A DNA stretch of 64,000 bases from Pseudoflavonifractor gallinarum (GCF_014982855.1 NZ_JADCKF010000004.1:186001-250000); one strand, 5' to 3'; positions 54,060 to 63,304 are shown, counted from the first letter of the stretch. A program made the numbers and translations. Notes: a model not told the origin generated them from the letters alone.

Positions 54060-55231
54060 TGAGCGTCGCCTCCTTTCTCAGTCTGGACCGGCGGCGCGGG
54101 GGGCGTCTGATCCGCATTGGCATTGGCGTCGTTCTTTCCGCCCCGCTTGCCCAGCTTGCCGATGATCTGGCTGAAGAAGAGGATGAAGGCGGCAAAGTAG
54201 ACGATGACGGAGGTGATGATGGAGATGATCTGGGAGACAAAGCCGTAGCTCTGCATCGCCAGGCCGCCCACCGTCAGATAGGCCATCAGGATGCCGGTGA
54301 AGATGATTGCGATGGGGTTGGACATGCCGAGGAGGGCCACGGCGATGCCGTCAAAGCCCTGCTGGGCCAGCTCGCTGCCCACGGCGATGCCGGTGCCGGC
54401 GCCCGCCAGGTAGTTCAGGCCGCCGCCGATGCCGGAGAGCGCGCCGGCGATGACCATGGCCAGCACCACATTGCGCTTCTCGCTGATGCCGGCGTACTTG
54501 GCCGCGTCCTTGTTGAAGCCGCAGGCCTTGAGCTCATAGCCCAGCTTGGTCTTGGAGAGGATGACCCAGACCACAATGGCCAACAGAATGGCCACCAGGA
54601 TACCGGCATTCACGCTGGAGGGAGTGCCCACATCGGCCACAAAGATCTTGTCAAAGCCCAACTTGGGCAGGTTGGCCCCGTCCACGGGACGGAGGGACTG
54701 GTTCTTGGTGCGGTCGAAGATATAGGCCCGGATGAGCACATTGGAGGTGCTCATGCCGATATAGTTCATCATGATGCAGGTGATGACCTCGTTGATGTTG
54801 CAGTAGGCCTTGAGCAGACCGGGCACCACGCCCCACAGGGCGCCCATCAGGCAGGCGGCCAGGATGGCCACCAGGCAGTGGATGCCGCCGGGGAGGAAGG
54901 TCCACTTGACGCCCACATACACCGCGGCAAAGGCACCCATCATGAACTGGCCGGGGCCGCCGATGTTAAAGAGGCCCGTCCGCTTGGCAAAGCCAACCGA
55001 GAGACCGGTCATGATGAGGGGAGTGGCGTAGTAGAGCACCTGGCCCACGTTCTTCATGTCCTGCACGCCGCCCGTCATGATGGCGCCCAAACCCTTGAGG
55101 GCCATGGAGGAATCGGTGATGAGCAGAATAACAAAGCCCACCAGCATACCGATGAGGATGGCGATCAGCGCAGCCAACACGTTCTGTACGCCTGTATGCT
55201 GAAGGGGATTTCCCAGTCGTTTTTCCTTCAT
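54056..55231 (-). CDS. Nucleoside ABC transporter permease (NupB/YufP type)
   Basis: A 391-residue membrane protein, with about ten helices and the motif AKRTGLFNIGGPGQFMMGAF that matches YufP. A hydrophilic Asn/Ala/Pro-rich tail of about 30 residues ends it. The start directly abuts the ATPase stop codon. Confidence 0.95.
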   Translation of the reverse strand: MKEKRLGNPLQHTGVQNVLAALIAILIGMLVGFVILLITDSSMALKGLGAIMTGGVQDMKNVGQVLYYATPLIMTGLSVGFAKRTGLFNIGGPGQFMMGAFAAVYVGVKWTFLPGGIHCLVAILAACLMGALWGVVPGLLKAYCNINEVITCIMMNYIGMSTSNVLIRAYIFDRTKNQSLRPVDGANLPKLGFDKIFVADVGTPSSVNAGILVAILLAIVVWVILSKTKLGYELKACGFNKDAAKYAGISEKRNVVLAMVIAGALSGIGGGLNYLAGAGTGIAVGSELAQQGFDGIAVALLGMSNPIAIIFTGILMAYLTVGGLAMQSYGFVSQIISIITSVIVYFAAFILFFSQIIGKLGKRGGKNDANANADQTPPAPPVQTEKGGDAQ

Positions 55232-56761
55232 TTACTGTGCCCCCTTCCGCTTGGAACCGGCCATGTAGAGGCCCAGCTCCTGGATCGTGACTTCCTTGGG
55301 GTCCAGATCGGCCACGATCTCGCCCTCGTAGATGACCAGGATGCGGTCGGAGAGGTTCATGACCTCGTCCAGCTCCAGGGAGATGAGCAGCACGCCCTTC
55401 CCCTTGTCCCGCTCCGCTACGATCTGTCGGTGGATATACTCAATGGCGCCCACGTCCAGGCCGCGGGTGGGCTGGACCGCGATGAGGAGATCCGGGTTGC
55501 GGTCGATCTCCCGGGCCACGATGGCCTTCTGCTGGTTGCCGCCGGACATGGAGCGGGCAATGGTCTTGCCGCCCTGACCGGAGCGGATGTCATAGTCCTT
55601 GATCAGCTTTTCGGCATACTGGTTGATCTTGTCATACTTCAGGAAGCCGCCCTGGCAGAACTCCGGCTCAAAATAGCTCTGGAGCACCAGGTTGTAGGAG
55701 AGGGGATAGTCCAGCACCAGACCGTGCTTGTGCCGGTCCTCGGGGATGTGGCCCAAGCCGTGGGTGTTGCGGTGACGGATGGAGGAGTGGCTGATGTCCT
55801 CGCCCTTGAGCTTGACCGTGCCGTGGTCGGCCTTGATGAGTCCCGTGATAGCCTGCACCAGCTCGGACTGGCCGTTGCCGTCGATACCGGCGATACAGAC
55901 GATCTCGCCCCGGCGGACCTGGAAGGACACCTCGTTGACCACCTTTTTCCCGTGCTCCTTGTTGACCACGGTGAGGCCCTCCACCTCAAAGACCACGTCC
56001 TTGGGTTTGGCCTCGTCCTTCTCCACGTTCAGGGAGACCTTACGGCCCACCATCATCTCGCTCATCTCCTCCTTGGAGACGTCGGCGACATTGACGGTGC
56101 CGATATACTTACCCTTGCGCAGGACGGTGCAGCGGTCGGCCACCTCTTTGATCTCGTTGAGCTTGTGGGTGATGAAGAGGATGCTCTTGCCCTCGGCAGC
56201 CAGCCCCTTCATGATCTTCATCAGTTCCTCGATCTCCTGGGGGGTGAGCACGGCGGTGGGCTCGTCAAAGATCAGGATCTCATTGTCGCGGTAGAGCATC
56301 TTCAGGATCTCCACACGCTGCTGCATGCCCACCGTGATGTCCTCGATGAGGGCGTCCGGATCCACCTTCAGGCCGTACTGCTCCGAAAGAGCCATGACCT
56401 TCTCCCGGGCGGCATCCATTTTCAGGAAGCCACCGCGGACGGTCTCCACGCCCAGAATGATATTTTGCAGCACGCTGAAATTGTGGACCAGCTTGAAGTG
56501 CTGGTGCACCATTCCGATGCCCAGGGCGTTGGCGTCATTGGGGTCCTTGATGCGCACTTCCTGGCCATTTTTTTTGATGACGCCCTCTTCCGGCTGGTAG
56601 AGTCCGAACAGGACGCTCATCAAGGTGGATTTACCCGCTCCGTTCTCACCAAGAAGCGCGTGTATCTCGCCTTTTTTCAGCTGCAGGGTGATGTTATCAT
56701 TGGCAATGATCCCGGGGAATTTTTTCGTGATATTGCACATCTCAATGACATACTCACTCAT
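55232..56761 (-). CDS. Nucleoside ABC transporter ATP-binding protein (NupA/YufO type)
   Basis: A 509-residue protein with two ABC domains. The first has Walker A GENGAGKST, the second a degenerate GIDGNGQSE loop but an intact SGGNQQK signature. This double ATPase is typical of ribose- and nucleoside-type importers. It drives the two permeases encoded downstream. It has its own promoter behind a terminator that follows the lipoprotein gene, so the lipoprotein can be made in excess. Confidence 0.96.
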   Translation of the reverse strand: MSEYVIEMCNITKKFPGIIANDNITLQLKKGEIHALLGENGAGKSTLMSVLFGLYQPEEGVIKKNGQEVRIKDPNDANALGIGMVHQHFKLVHNFSVLQNIILGVETVRGGFLKMDAAREKVMALSEQYGLKVDPDALIEDITVGMQQRVEILKMLYRDNEILIFDEPTAVLTPQEIEELMKIMKGLAAEGKSILFITHKLNEIKEVADRCTVLRKGKYIGTVNVADVSKEEMSEMMVGRKVSLNVEKDEAKPKDVVFEVEGLTVVNKEHGKKVVNEVSFQVRRGEIVCIAGIDGNGQSELVQAITGLIKADHGTVKLKGEDISHSSIRHRNTHGLGHIPEDRHKHGLVLDYPLSYNLVLQSYFEPEFCQGGFLKYDKINQYAEKLIKDYDIRSGQGGKTIARSMSGGNQQKAIVAREIDRNPDLLIAVQPTRGLDVGAIEYIHRQIVAERDKGKGVLLISLELDEVMNLSDRILVIYEGEIVADLDPKEVTIQELGLYMAGSKRKGAQ

Positions 56762-56797
56762 CCGCTGTCACTTCCCTTCTCTGTTTGCTTCTGTTTT

Positions 56798-56826
56798 ATT
56801 ATACCGTTTTTTCCTACCTGGCGCAA
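56798..56826 (-). promoter_or_regulatory. Promoter of the nucleoside ATPase-permease genes
   Basis: On the minus strand, -35 TTGCGC (56821-56826), 17-nt spacer, -10 TATAAT (56798-56803), 37 nt before the ATG. Confidence 0.75.
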
Positions 56827-56864
56827 GGTAATTTATCTATTTCTCACAAAGAACTTTCGGAGAG

Positions 56865-56898
56865 AAAAAATGGGCGGACACCTTGGTGTCCGCCCATT
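56865..56898 (-). terminator. Terminator between the BMP lipoprotein and ATPase genes
   Basis: A perfect 12-bp stem TGGGCGGACACC / GGTGTCCGCCCA with a 2-nt centre, followed by TTTTTT on the minus strand. Confidence 0.9.
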
Positions 56899-56920
56899 TG
56901 CAGGAACAATGGAAGGCCAA

Positions 56921-58093
56921 TTACTCGGCAATGTAGTTCAGAGTCACATTGGCGCAGCCCAGATCGGTGGGGATCTCGGCGTCGGTATCCTTCTTCAGAG
57001 TGATCTCACCGGAAGCCAGCTTGCTGAACAGAGTGTCATAGTCCTCCTGAGTGAAGTTGTTCCACTTGGAGGTGGCCATGGGCAGCTCCACGGCGTTGTC
57101 AGCAGCACCCAGGGTCAGGTTCTGGCCGCCGGGGAAGCTGTCGTTGTAGTAGTGGTCCAGCATCTGCTCCACGGCAGAGGACAGGCCCTTCATAGCGGAG
57201 GAGATAACGGTGTCGGACTCGGAGGACTGATCCACGTCCACGCCGATGACCTTGCCGCTGCTGGCCTCAGCCGCGGCCATGACGGAGTTACCCACGGAAC
57301 CGCCGCAGCCGAAGATGACCTCGGTGCCGCTGGTGTACCAGCCGGCAGCCATGGTCTGAGCCTCGGGGGTAGCGGCGAAGTCGCCGGTGTAGTAGTAGTT
57401 CATCTCAACGGTCTCGCCCAGCTCGGCGGCAGCAGCGTCAGCGCCCTGCACGTAGCCGTAACCGTAGCGCACCACGGCGGGAACCGCCATGCCGCCCATG
57501 AAGCCCAGCTTGGTGTAGCCGTCCTTCACCGCAGCGTAGCCGGCCAGGTAGCCCACCTGCTCCTCGGAGAAGAGGATGCCGACGGTGTTGTCAGCGGTCT
57601 TGTAGTCGCTGGAGTCAGCGTTGTGGGGGTTACCGTCGATGAGGATGAACTTCACATCGGGGTACTGATCCTGCACCAGATAGACGGGCTCCTCAAACAG
57701 GAAGCCGGGGGTCACGACCACCTTGGCGCCGTCCTTGATGGCCTGCTCCATGGAGGTGACATAGTCGTCGGTGGTAGCGGCGGCGGGCTTGTAGTACTTA
57801 CAGGTCTTGCCGTTCTCGCTGCAGTAGTTCTTGATGCCCTCCCAGGTGCCCTGGTTGAAGGACTTGTCGTTGATATCGCCCTTATCGGTGATCATGGCGA
57901 TCTCAAAGCTGCCGTCGGCGGCCAGGATGTTGCCGGCGGAGTCCTCGGTCACGCCGCTGGGCTCGCCGGAGGACACAGGAGCGCCGGAGGCGGGAGGAGT
58001 GCTGGTCTGCGCAGCGCCGCCGCCGCAGGCGGCCAGGCTGCCGATCATACCGACGGACAGAAGCAGAGCGGTGATTTTATTGAAGTTCTTCAA
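56921..58093 (-). CDS. BMP-family nucleoside-binding lipoprotein
   Basis: A 390-residue lipoprotein with a signal peptide and lipobox LAAC. The mature part has BMP/Med family features: IAMITDKGDINDKSFNQGTWEG, TPGFLFEEPVYLVQDQYPDVKF, and KLGFMGGMAVPAVVRYGYGYVQG. It binds purine or other nucleosides outside the cell and feeds the transporter encoded downstream. A strong promoter and a structured leader precede it, and a terminator separates it from the other components. Confidence 0.96.
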   Translation of the reverse strand: MKNFNKITALLLSVGMIGSLAACGGGAAQTSTPPASGAPVSSGEPSGVTEDSAGNILAADGSFEIAMITDKGDINDKSFNQGTWEGIKNYCSENGKTCKYYKPAAATTDDYVTSMEQAIKDGAKVVVTPGFLFEEPVYLVQDQYPDVKFILIDGNPHNADSSDYKTADNTVGILFSEEQVGYLAGYAAVKDGYTKLGFMGGMAVPAVVRYGYGYVQGADAAAAELGETVEMNYYYTGDFAATPEAQTMAAGWYTSGTEVIFGCGGSVGNSVMAAAEASSGKVIGVDVDQSSESDTVISSAMKGLSSAVEQMLDHYYNDSFPGGQNLTLGAADNAVELPMATSKWNNFTQEDYDTLFSKLASGEITLKKDTDAEIPTDLGCANVTLNYIAE

Positions 58094-58122
58094 TGTAATC
58101 TACCTTCCTTTCATAACTGGAT

Positions 58123-58160
58123 GCACAGACGGGAGCCGCTTGTCGACCCTCGGCGTCTGT
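58123..58160 (-). promoter_or_regulatory. Structured leader before the BMP lipoprotein gene
   Basis: On the minus strand, a 7-bp ACAGACG / CGTCTGT stem encloses an inner GCCG / CGGC pairing, ending shortly before the ribosome site AAAGGAAGG. It matches no riboswitch I know. Confidence 0.45.
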
Positions 58161-58171
58161 CATACGCATGT

Positions 58172-58200
58172 ATTATACAACATGCTTTTACAAAGAGCAA
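58172..58200 (-). promoter_or_regulatory. Sigma-A promoter of the BMP lipoprotein gene
   Basis: On the minus strand, -35 TTGCTC (58195-58200), 17-nt spacer, -10 TATAAT (58172-58177). Confidence 0.85.
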
Positions 58201-58321
58201 CCGCATTTTTCCGTTTTGCAAATAATCTTTAAAAATTTGTTACATAAGTGAAAGGAGACTCTTCAGATCACTCCGAAAAGCCTCCTTTTTCATATAATTT
58301 CTTTTCGTCTTTTTTACAAAC

Positions 58322-58969
58322 TTATTTCTTGACCAGCTTGACCAGAGCGCTGGCGCCGATGCGGCTGGCGCCGGCGTCGATCATGGCCTGGGCCTCCTCA
58401 AAGGAGTGGATGCCGCCGGCCGCCTTGATCTTCACATCAGGTCCGATGTGGGCCTTGAAGAGGGCCACGTCGGCCACGGTGGCGCCGCCGGTGGAGAATC
58501 CGGTGGAGGTCTTGATATACTCGGCCCCCGACTCGGTGACCAGCTCACAGAGCTTGATCTTCTCTTCCTCGGTCAGCAGGCAGGCCTCCACGATGACCTT
58601 GAGGATGCGGCCCTGGCAGGAGGCCTTGATGGCCTTCATCTCCTCCAGAATGTCGTCCCAGCGGCGGTCCTTCACCCAGCCCAGGTTGACCACCATGTCG
58701 ATCTCGTCGGCCCCGCTGCGGATGGCGTCCTCGGTCTCAAAGACCTTCACCGCCGTGGTGGAGTACCCGTTGGGGAAACCGATGACGGTGCAGATCTTCA
58801 GGTCATTGCCCACATACTCAGCCGCCTGCTTCACATAGGAGGCGGGAATGCACACCGAGGCGCAGTCATAGGCCTTGCCGTCATCACAGATGGTCTTGAT
58901 CTGCTCCCAGGTGGCCTCCTGCTTGAGGAGGGTGTGGTCACACATGGTAAGGATCTGTTTTACGTCCAT
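58322..58969 (-). CDS. deoC: Deoxyribose-phosphate aldolase
   Basis: A 215-residue class I aldolase that splits deoxyribose 5-phosphate into glyceraldehyde 3-phosphate and acetaldehyde, ending deoxynucleoside breakdown. [37 protein letters not shown] and [15 protein letters not shown] (with the Schiff-base lysine) are present. The ATG at 58969 is about 11 nt after AGGAA. Its position just upstream of the nucleoside importer operon fits salvage of imported deoxynucleosides. Confidence 0.96.
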   Translation of the reverse strand: MDVKQILTMCDHTLLKQEATWEQIKTICDDGKAYDCASVCIPASYVKQAAEYVGNDLKICTVIGFPNGYSTTAVKVFETEDAIRSGADEIDMVVNLGWVKDRRWDDILEEMKAIKASCQGRILKVIVEACLLTEEEKIKLCELVTESGAEYIKTSTGFSTGGATVADVALFKAHIGPDVKIKAAGGIHSFEEAQAMIDAGASRIGASALVKLVKK

Positions 58970-59018
58970 ATTATACCATTTCCTTTCTAAATCCATGGCT
59001 TTTCTCTGTCACAGGTTC

Positions 59019-59047
59019 ACTATATCGTGTGCTCATCCAAAAGTCAA
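59019..59047 (-). promoter_or_regulatory. Sigma-A promoter of deoC
   Basis: On the minus strand, -35 TTGACT (59042-59047), 17-nt spacer, -10 TATAGT (59019-59024). Confidence 0.8.
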
Positions 59048-59068
59048 TGGACACGCTCACTTCCGGCA

Positions 59069-60202
59069 TTATTTGACACGGATCAGCTCATAGGAGCGGG
59101 TGCCCACGCCGATGGCCTCGGCGTGCTCCAGGCAGCTTTTCCAGTTGGTCTCCGGGAAATTATTGGTAAAGTGGTCGTGGTGATCGCAGAAATCGTGGGC
59201 GTGCATGTTCTCATCCAGGCGGGAGCCGGGGATGGGCTGCTGCTCCATGCAGGCGTCGGCGCAGGCCTGATCCAGGGCCACCGGGTCGAAGGAGGCGAAC
59301 ATACCCACATCGGGCAGGATGGGCAGGTCGTTCTCGGCGTGGCAGTCGCAGAAGGGAGAGACGTCCACCACCAGGCTGATGTGGAAGTGGGGACGTCCGG
59401 CCAGCACCGCCTTGGAGTACTCGGCAATCTTGGCGTTGAGCTCGTCGTTGGCACAGGCGTTGCGGTTGATGATGGCGTCAAAGTTGCAGGCTCCCAGGCA
59501 GCGGCCGCAGCCCACGCACTTGTCATGGTCGATGAAGGCCTTCCGGTCCTCCCCGTAGGAGATGGCGTCCTGACCGCACTGCTTGGCGCACTGGCGGCAG
59601 CCCACGCACTTGTTGGTCTTCACCTCGGGCTTGCCGGCGTTGTGCTGCTCCATCTTGCCGGCGCGGCTTCCGCAGCCCATGCCGATGTTCTTCAGCGCGC
59701 CGCCGAAGCCGGTGGCCTCATGGCCCTTGAAGTGGCTCAGGGAGATGAACACATCGGCGTCCATGACCGCCCGGCCGATCTTGGCCTTCTTCACATAGGT
59801 GCCGCCCTCCACCGGGACCTCCACGTCGTCGGTGCCCTTGAGGCCGTCTCCAATGATGATCTGGCAGCCGGTGCTGAAGGGAGAGAAGCCGTTCTCATAG
59901 GCGGCATCCATGTGCTCCAGGGCATTCTTGCGCCGGCCTACATAGAGGGTATTGCAGTCGGTGAGGAAGGGCAGGCCGCCCAGGCTCTTGACCACGTCGG
60001 CCACCACCTTGGCGTAGTTGGGACGCAGGAAGGACAGGTTGCCCGGCTCTCCGAAATGGAGTTTGATGGCCACCATCTTCTTCTCAAAATCAATGGTGTC
60101 GATCCCGGCGGTGCGGATGAGACGCTCCAGCTTCTGGAGCAGGTTATCCCCGGACTTCGCCCGCAGATCGGTAAAATAGACCTTTGCTTGTTCCATATCC
60201 AT
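59069..60202 (-). CDS. DUF362 protein with two 4Fe-4S clusters
   Basis: A 377-residue protein. The DUF362 part (residues 1-180; FTDLRAKSGDNLLQKLERL, KLHFGEPGN, SHFKGHEATGFGGALKN) is followed by a ferredoxin insert with CVGCRQCAKQCGQD and CVGCGRCLGACNFD, and then the DUF362 end. It is probably a cytoplasmic iron-sulfur redox protein; the partner is unknown. It starts 6 nt after the YoaK gene stop, so the two are co-transcribed. Confidence 0.92.
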   Translation of the reverse strand: MDMEQAKVYFTDLRAKSGDNLLQKLERLIRTAGIDTIDFEKKMVAIKLHFGEPGNLSFLRPNYAKVVADVVKSLGGLPFLTDCNTLYVGRRKNALEHMDAAYENGFSPFSTGCQIIIGDGLKGTDDVEVPVEGGTYVKKAKIGRAVMDADVFISLSHFKGHEATGFGGALKNIGMGCGSRAGKMEQHNAGKPEVKTNKCVGCRQCAKQCGQDAISYGEDRKAFIDHDKCVGCGRCLGACNFDAIINRNACANDELNAKIAEYSKAVLAGRPHFHISLVVDVSPFCDCHAENDLPILPDVGMFASFDPVALDQACADACMEQQPIPGSRLDENMHAHDFCDHHDHFTNNFPETNWKSCLEHAEAIGVGTRSYELIRVK

Positions 60203-60208
60203 TTCTCC

Positions 60209-60919
60209 TTACCTTGTTTTCTCCCGGGACCCTTCCGCCTCCTCGGCGCAGGGGTCCTCCATGTTCCAAAACATCATCAGAAAGGCCGCCAGCAGCAGCA
60301 CGCAGGCGATCAGTACCGCCCGCTCCGCCAGCAGCGAACTCACCCATGCCCCCAGGGCCGCCCCCAGGATAAAGCACAGGATGATGCCGTAATACTGCCC
60401 CGCCTGCCGGCGCTGCTCCGGATTCCCGCTGCGCAGGAACTGATAGAGCCGCTCCGTCCCGCTGCGCAGGTTGCCGGTACACATGGTGGTGGCAAAGGCG
60501 TTTCCGTGGACCTTGCGGAAACTCTCCACCTGCACAGCGCAGACAAAGGAGACCGACACATTGGCCGCCATGTTCAGGCTCTGGGGCAAAAAGGCCACGA
60601 CCAGCAGGATGCACAGCTCGGCCAGAACGCTCAGCTGTCTCCAGTGGATACCTCCCCTGTCCCGAAACCGTGCCTTGATGCACTCGGCCACAATGATCCC
60701 CGCGGCAAAGGCGGCCACCGGCACCAGATAGGTCAGCGCGGTGTGCCACTCCCCCCGCATGGCGTGTATGCCCAGGAGAACCATGTTTCCGGTCTCTGCA
60801 TTGGCAAAGACCCCTCCCCGTACGCTGTAAGAATAGGCGTCCAGGAAGCCGCCCGCCAGCGCCAGGACGGCGCCCAGCCGGAAGGTCTCCGACATCTGTT
60901 TTCGTTTGATTGCCTGCAA
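60209..60919 (-). CDS. YoaK (DUF1275) family membrane protein
   Basis: A 236-residue protein with about six membrane helices and the family start ETFRLGAVLALAGGFLDAYSY plus RGGVFANAETGNMVLLG. The TTG at 60919 is 6 nt after GAGGTG and lies downstream of the promoter; the ATG at 60946 would fall before the expected transcription start. The role is unknown; a transport function is suspected in the family. Confidence 0.85.
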   Translation of the reverse strand: MQAIKRKQMSETFRLGAVLALAGGFLDAYSYSVRGGVFANAETGNMVLLGIHAMRGEWHTALTYLVPVAAFAAGIIVAECIKARFRDRGGIHWRQLSVLAELCILLVVAFLPQSLNMAANVSVSFVCAVQVESFRKVHGNAFATTMCTGNLRSGTERLYQFLRSGNPEQRRQAGQYYGIILCFILGAALGAWVSSLLAERAVLIACVLLLAAFLMMFWNMEDPCAEEAEGSREKTR

Positions 60920-60936
60920 TGCCTCCACCTCTTTTG

Positions 60937-60965
60937 ATGATACCATAACTTGCCGCCCGGCACAA
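60937..60965 (-). promoter_or_regulatory. Promoter of the YoaK-DUF362 operon
   Basis: On the minus strand, -35 TTGTGC (60960-60965), 17-nt spacer, -10 TATCAT (60937-60942). It decides the start codon choice of the gene. Confidence 0.7.
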
Positions 60966-60997
60966 ACGAAACTTGCCGCCCGACGGCCCTTCCACGC

Positions 60998-61024
60998 AAA
61001 AAGGGCAGGCCTGGCGGCCCGCCC
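60998..61024 (-). terminator. Terminator after ybaB
   Basis: A 9-bp stem GGGCGGGCC / GGCCTGCCC (one G-T pair) followed by TTTTT on the minus strand. Confidence 0.88.
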
Positions 61025-61039
61025 TCTCTCTGCACGACC

Positions 61040-61387
61040 TTAGAACGGCAGTCCCAGACCGCCGGTAATGCTCTGCATGGACGCGGCCATATCCTGCTCC
61101 GCGGTGCGCAGAGCCTCGTTCACCGCCGCCACAATCAGATCCTGGAGCATCTCCACATCCTCGGGGTCCACTGCCTCGGGATCCACAGTCAGGCTCTTGA
61201 GCACCCGCTTGCCGGTGACCACAGCCTCCACCACGCCGCCGCCGGCCTGAGCGGAGTACTCCTTCTCCTCCAGCTCAGCCTGCATGCGCTGCATGTCCTG
61301 CTGCATCTTCTGGGCCTGCTTGATCATATTCATGTTGATGCCGCCCATACCGCCCATACCGGGACGGCCGCCAAATCCTTTTGCCAT
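61040..61387 (-). CDS. YbaB/EbfC nucleoid-associated protein
   Basis: A 115-residue DNA-binding protein with a Gly/Met-rich start, the coiled-coil helix NMIKQAQKMQQDMQRMQAEL, and the family core VEAVVTGKRVLKSLTVDPEAV. It lies directly after dnaX, the conserved dnaX-ybaB order of bacteria. It may bind DNA as a dimer near the replication machinery. Confidence 0.96.
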   Translation of the reverse strand: MAKGFGGRPGMGGMGGINMNMIKQAQKMQQDMQRMQAELEEKEYSAQAGGGVVEAVVTGKRVLKSLTVDPEAVDPEDVEMLQDLIVAAVNEALRTAEQDMAASMQSITGGLGLPF

Positions 61388-61432
61388 CGTTGTTTCCTCC
61401 TTGTCATTCCGCCCGCGGCGGAATGGATTCTT

Positions 61433-63202
61433 TTATTCTTTGATGATAATGGAATCAAACTGCTGCCCCAGGGCCAGCAGGTCCTCCAGATTGTCGTGCT
61501 CCGGTGCAGATGCCGTTGGAGCGGGCGCCGGCGGAACGCCCACCGACACCGCGCAGCGGACCGGCTGTCCCACAATGGCCCCGGCCGCCGCCGCCACCGC
61601 CCGGAGGGTGGCAGCCTTGCCCACCATCACCCGGGTAAAGTCGGAGTCCACCCAGAGGGTGAGCAGATCGCCCTCCAGCCGTCCCTGCACCTGGGCGGGA
61701 TTGCTGAGGAAGGGGTAGTCGCTCATGGGCACCTTGCCCCGCACCGCGCCCACCACAGCCGGCCAGAGATCGGCAGAATGCCCCGCCGCCTTGCTGCCCG
61801 CTCCAGCGGGAGAAGCAGGGGCCGCAGGCCGGCGCCGGACTGCCGGACGCTCGGCCGCCGGGGACGGCGGCTCGGGTACGGAGAAGACCGGCTCTCCCGG
61901 CTCCTCAGGCAGAGGGGGACGCTCCTCCTCCCAGGGGGGCAGATCCTCCCCGGAGGGCTGAGACTGCGGCTGCGTTTGGGGCTGCGGCTCCACCGCTTTG
62001 GCCTGGACCGGAGCGGCCGCAGGCTGCGCCGGAGCGGGCTGGGCCTGGAAGGTCCCGCCCTGGGCCAAGCGCTCCTCCAGACGGGCCAGACGGGCGCTCA
62101 AGCCCGCCGGACTGCTGTCCAGCGTGGTGTCGCACAGCCGAATAAGGCACAGCTCCGCATCGGTGCGCCGATTTCCGCTGCGGGAGAGATCGGCGGCCGT
62201 CTGCTGCAGGAGGCTCAGCATCTGCATCAGACGCTGGGGCTCCAGCTGGTTGGAGAGCTTGCGCATGGTGGTCTCATCGTATCCGCCGGTGAGCAGGGCT
62301 GCGCCGCCCTGGGGGGCCGTCTTGCGCACCAACAGGTCCCGCGCCAGACCGGCCAGCTCTCCCAGCAGGCTCCCCACATCCTTTCCCGCTCCATAGAGCC
62401 GCCCCAGGGTCTCCAGTGCGGCTGCGGTGTTGCCCTGGGCGATGTGGTCCATGAGGGCGGCAGTCTCCAAATTACCGGCCAGTCCCAGGGCGGAGAGGAC
62501 CTCCGCCTCCCCGATCACGCCGCTGGGATTGACGCACTGGTCCAGCAGGGAGAGTGCGTCCCGCAGGCCGCCGTCCGCCAGCCGGGCCAGGAGGGCAGCT
62601 CCCTCGGGGGCCAGCTGGATGCCCTCCTCTCCCGCCACGTAGCTCAGGCGCTGGGCGATGTCCCCCGCCAGGATCCGCTTGAAGGAGAACTGCTGGCAGC
62701 GGGACTTGATGGTGGCGGGCACCTTGTGGAGCTCGGTGGTGGCCAGAATGAACATCAGGTGAGCGGGCGGCTCCTCCAAAATCTTCAGCAGGGCGTTGAA
62801 AGCCGCCGTGGAGAGCATGTGGACCTCGTCCACGATATACACCCGCTTGCGCACGGCGGCGGGGGTGTAGACCGCCTCATCCCGCAGGGCGCGGACCTGA
62901 TCCACGCCGTTGTTGGAGGCCGCATCCAGCTCCAGCACGTCCAGAATGGAGCCGTTCTCGATCCCCAGGCAGGAGGGACACTGGTTGCAGGGGTTTCCGT
63001 TGACCGGGTGCTCGCAGTTCACCGCCCGGGCCAGAATCTTGGCGCAGGTGGTCTTGCCGGTCCCTCTGGTGCCCGTGAAGAGATAGGCGTGAGAGAGCCG
63101 TCCCGCCGCCACCTGGCGCTTGAGGGTATCGGTAATATGGCTCTGCCCCACCACATCGTCAAAGGTCCGTGGTCTCCATTTGCGGTAGAGTGCCTGATAC
63201 AT
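61433..63202 (-). CDS. dnaX: DNA polymerase III gamma/tau subunit
   Basis: A 589-residue clamp-loader ATPase. The start is MYQALYRKWRPRTFDDVVGQ, with GAGGTG 7 nt upstream; the frame is open further upstream without support. Walker A GTRGTGKTT, the zinc module with four Cys (CEHP...CNQCPSC), and the sensor motif are present. The Pro/Glu-rich linker and C-terminal tau part are encoded in one frame. No slippery site for gamma production was seen. It loads the sliding clamp and links polymerase to helicase. Confidence 0.97.
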   Translation of the reverse strand: MYQALYRKWRPRTFDDVVGQSHITDTLKRQVAAGRLSHAYLFTGTRGTGKTTCAKILARAVNCEHPVNGNPCNQCPSCLGIENGSILDVLELDAASNNGVDQVRALRDEAVYTPAAVRKRVYIVDEVHMLSTAAFNALLKILEEPPAHLMFILATTELHKVPATIKSRCQQFSFKRILAGDIAQRLSYVAGEEGIQLAPEGAALLARLADGGLRDALSLLDQCVNPSGVIGEAEVLSALGLAGNLETAALMDHIAQGNTAAALETLGRLYGAGKDVGSLLGELAGLARDLLVRKTAPQGGAALLTGGYDETTMRKLSNQLEPQRLMQMLSLLQQTAADLSRSGNRRTDAELCLIRLCDTTLDSSPAGLSARLARLEERLAQGGTFQAQPAPAQPAAAPVQAKAVEPQPQTQPQSQPSGEDLPPWEEERPPLPEEPGEPVFSVPEPPSPAAERPAVRRRPAAPASPAGAGSKAAGHSADLWPAVVGAVRGKVPMSDYPFLSNPAQVQGRLEGDLLTLWVDSDFTRVMVGKAATLRAVAAAAGAIVGQPVRCAVSVGVPPAPAPTASAPEHDNLEDLLALGQQFDSIIIKE

Positions 63203-63235
63203 GCCTGTCACCTCGCCAAAAATTCGATTCATGTG

Positions 63236-63278
63236 AAAAGGAGCGGAGGATGCGGGTATTGACCCGTCGCCCCGCTCC
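63236..63278 (-). terminator. Terminator of the SRP RNA gene
   Basis: On the minus strand, arms GGAGCGG and CCGCTCC with an inner GGGT / ACCC pairing, followed by TTTT, 34 nt before the dnaX start. Read-through would supply dnaX. Confidence 0.75.
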
Positions 63279-63304
63279 TCTTCCATGCCATATGCCCGGC
63301 ACAT

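Noticed and set aside
54878-58225. A 1115-codon open frame on the plus strand opposite the nucleoside transporter genes
   Set aside because: It lies antisense to four clearly conserved genes, has no ribosome site or family similarity, and long antisense frames are expected at this GC content and codon bias.
58251-58290. A terminator after deoC
   Set aside because: The imperfect stem has its T-run on the plus strand, where no gene ends, and none on the minus strand where deoC ends.
61433-63202. A programmed frameshift in dnaX to make gamma
   Set aside because: No A-rich slippery heptamer with a following hairpin was seen in the expected region.
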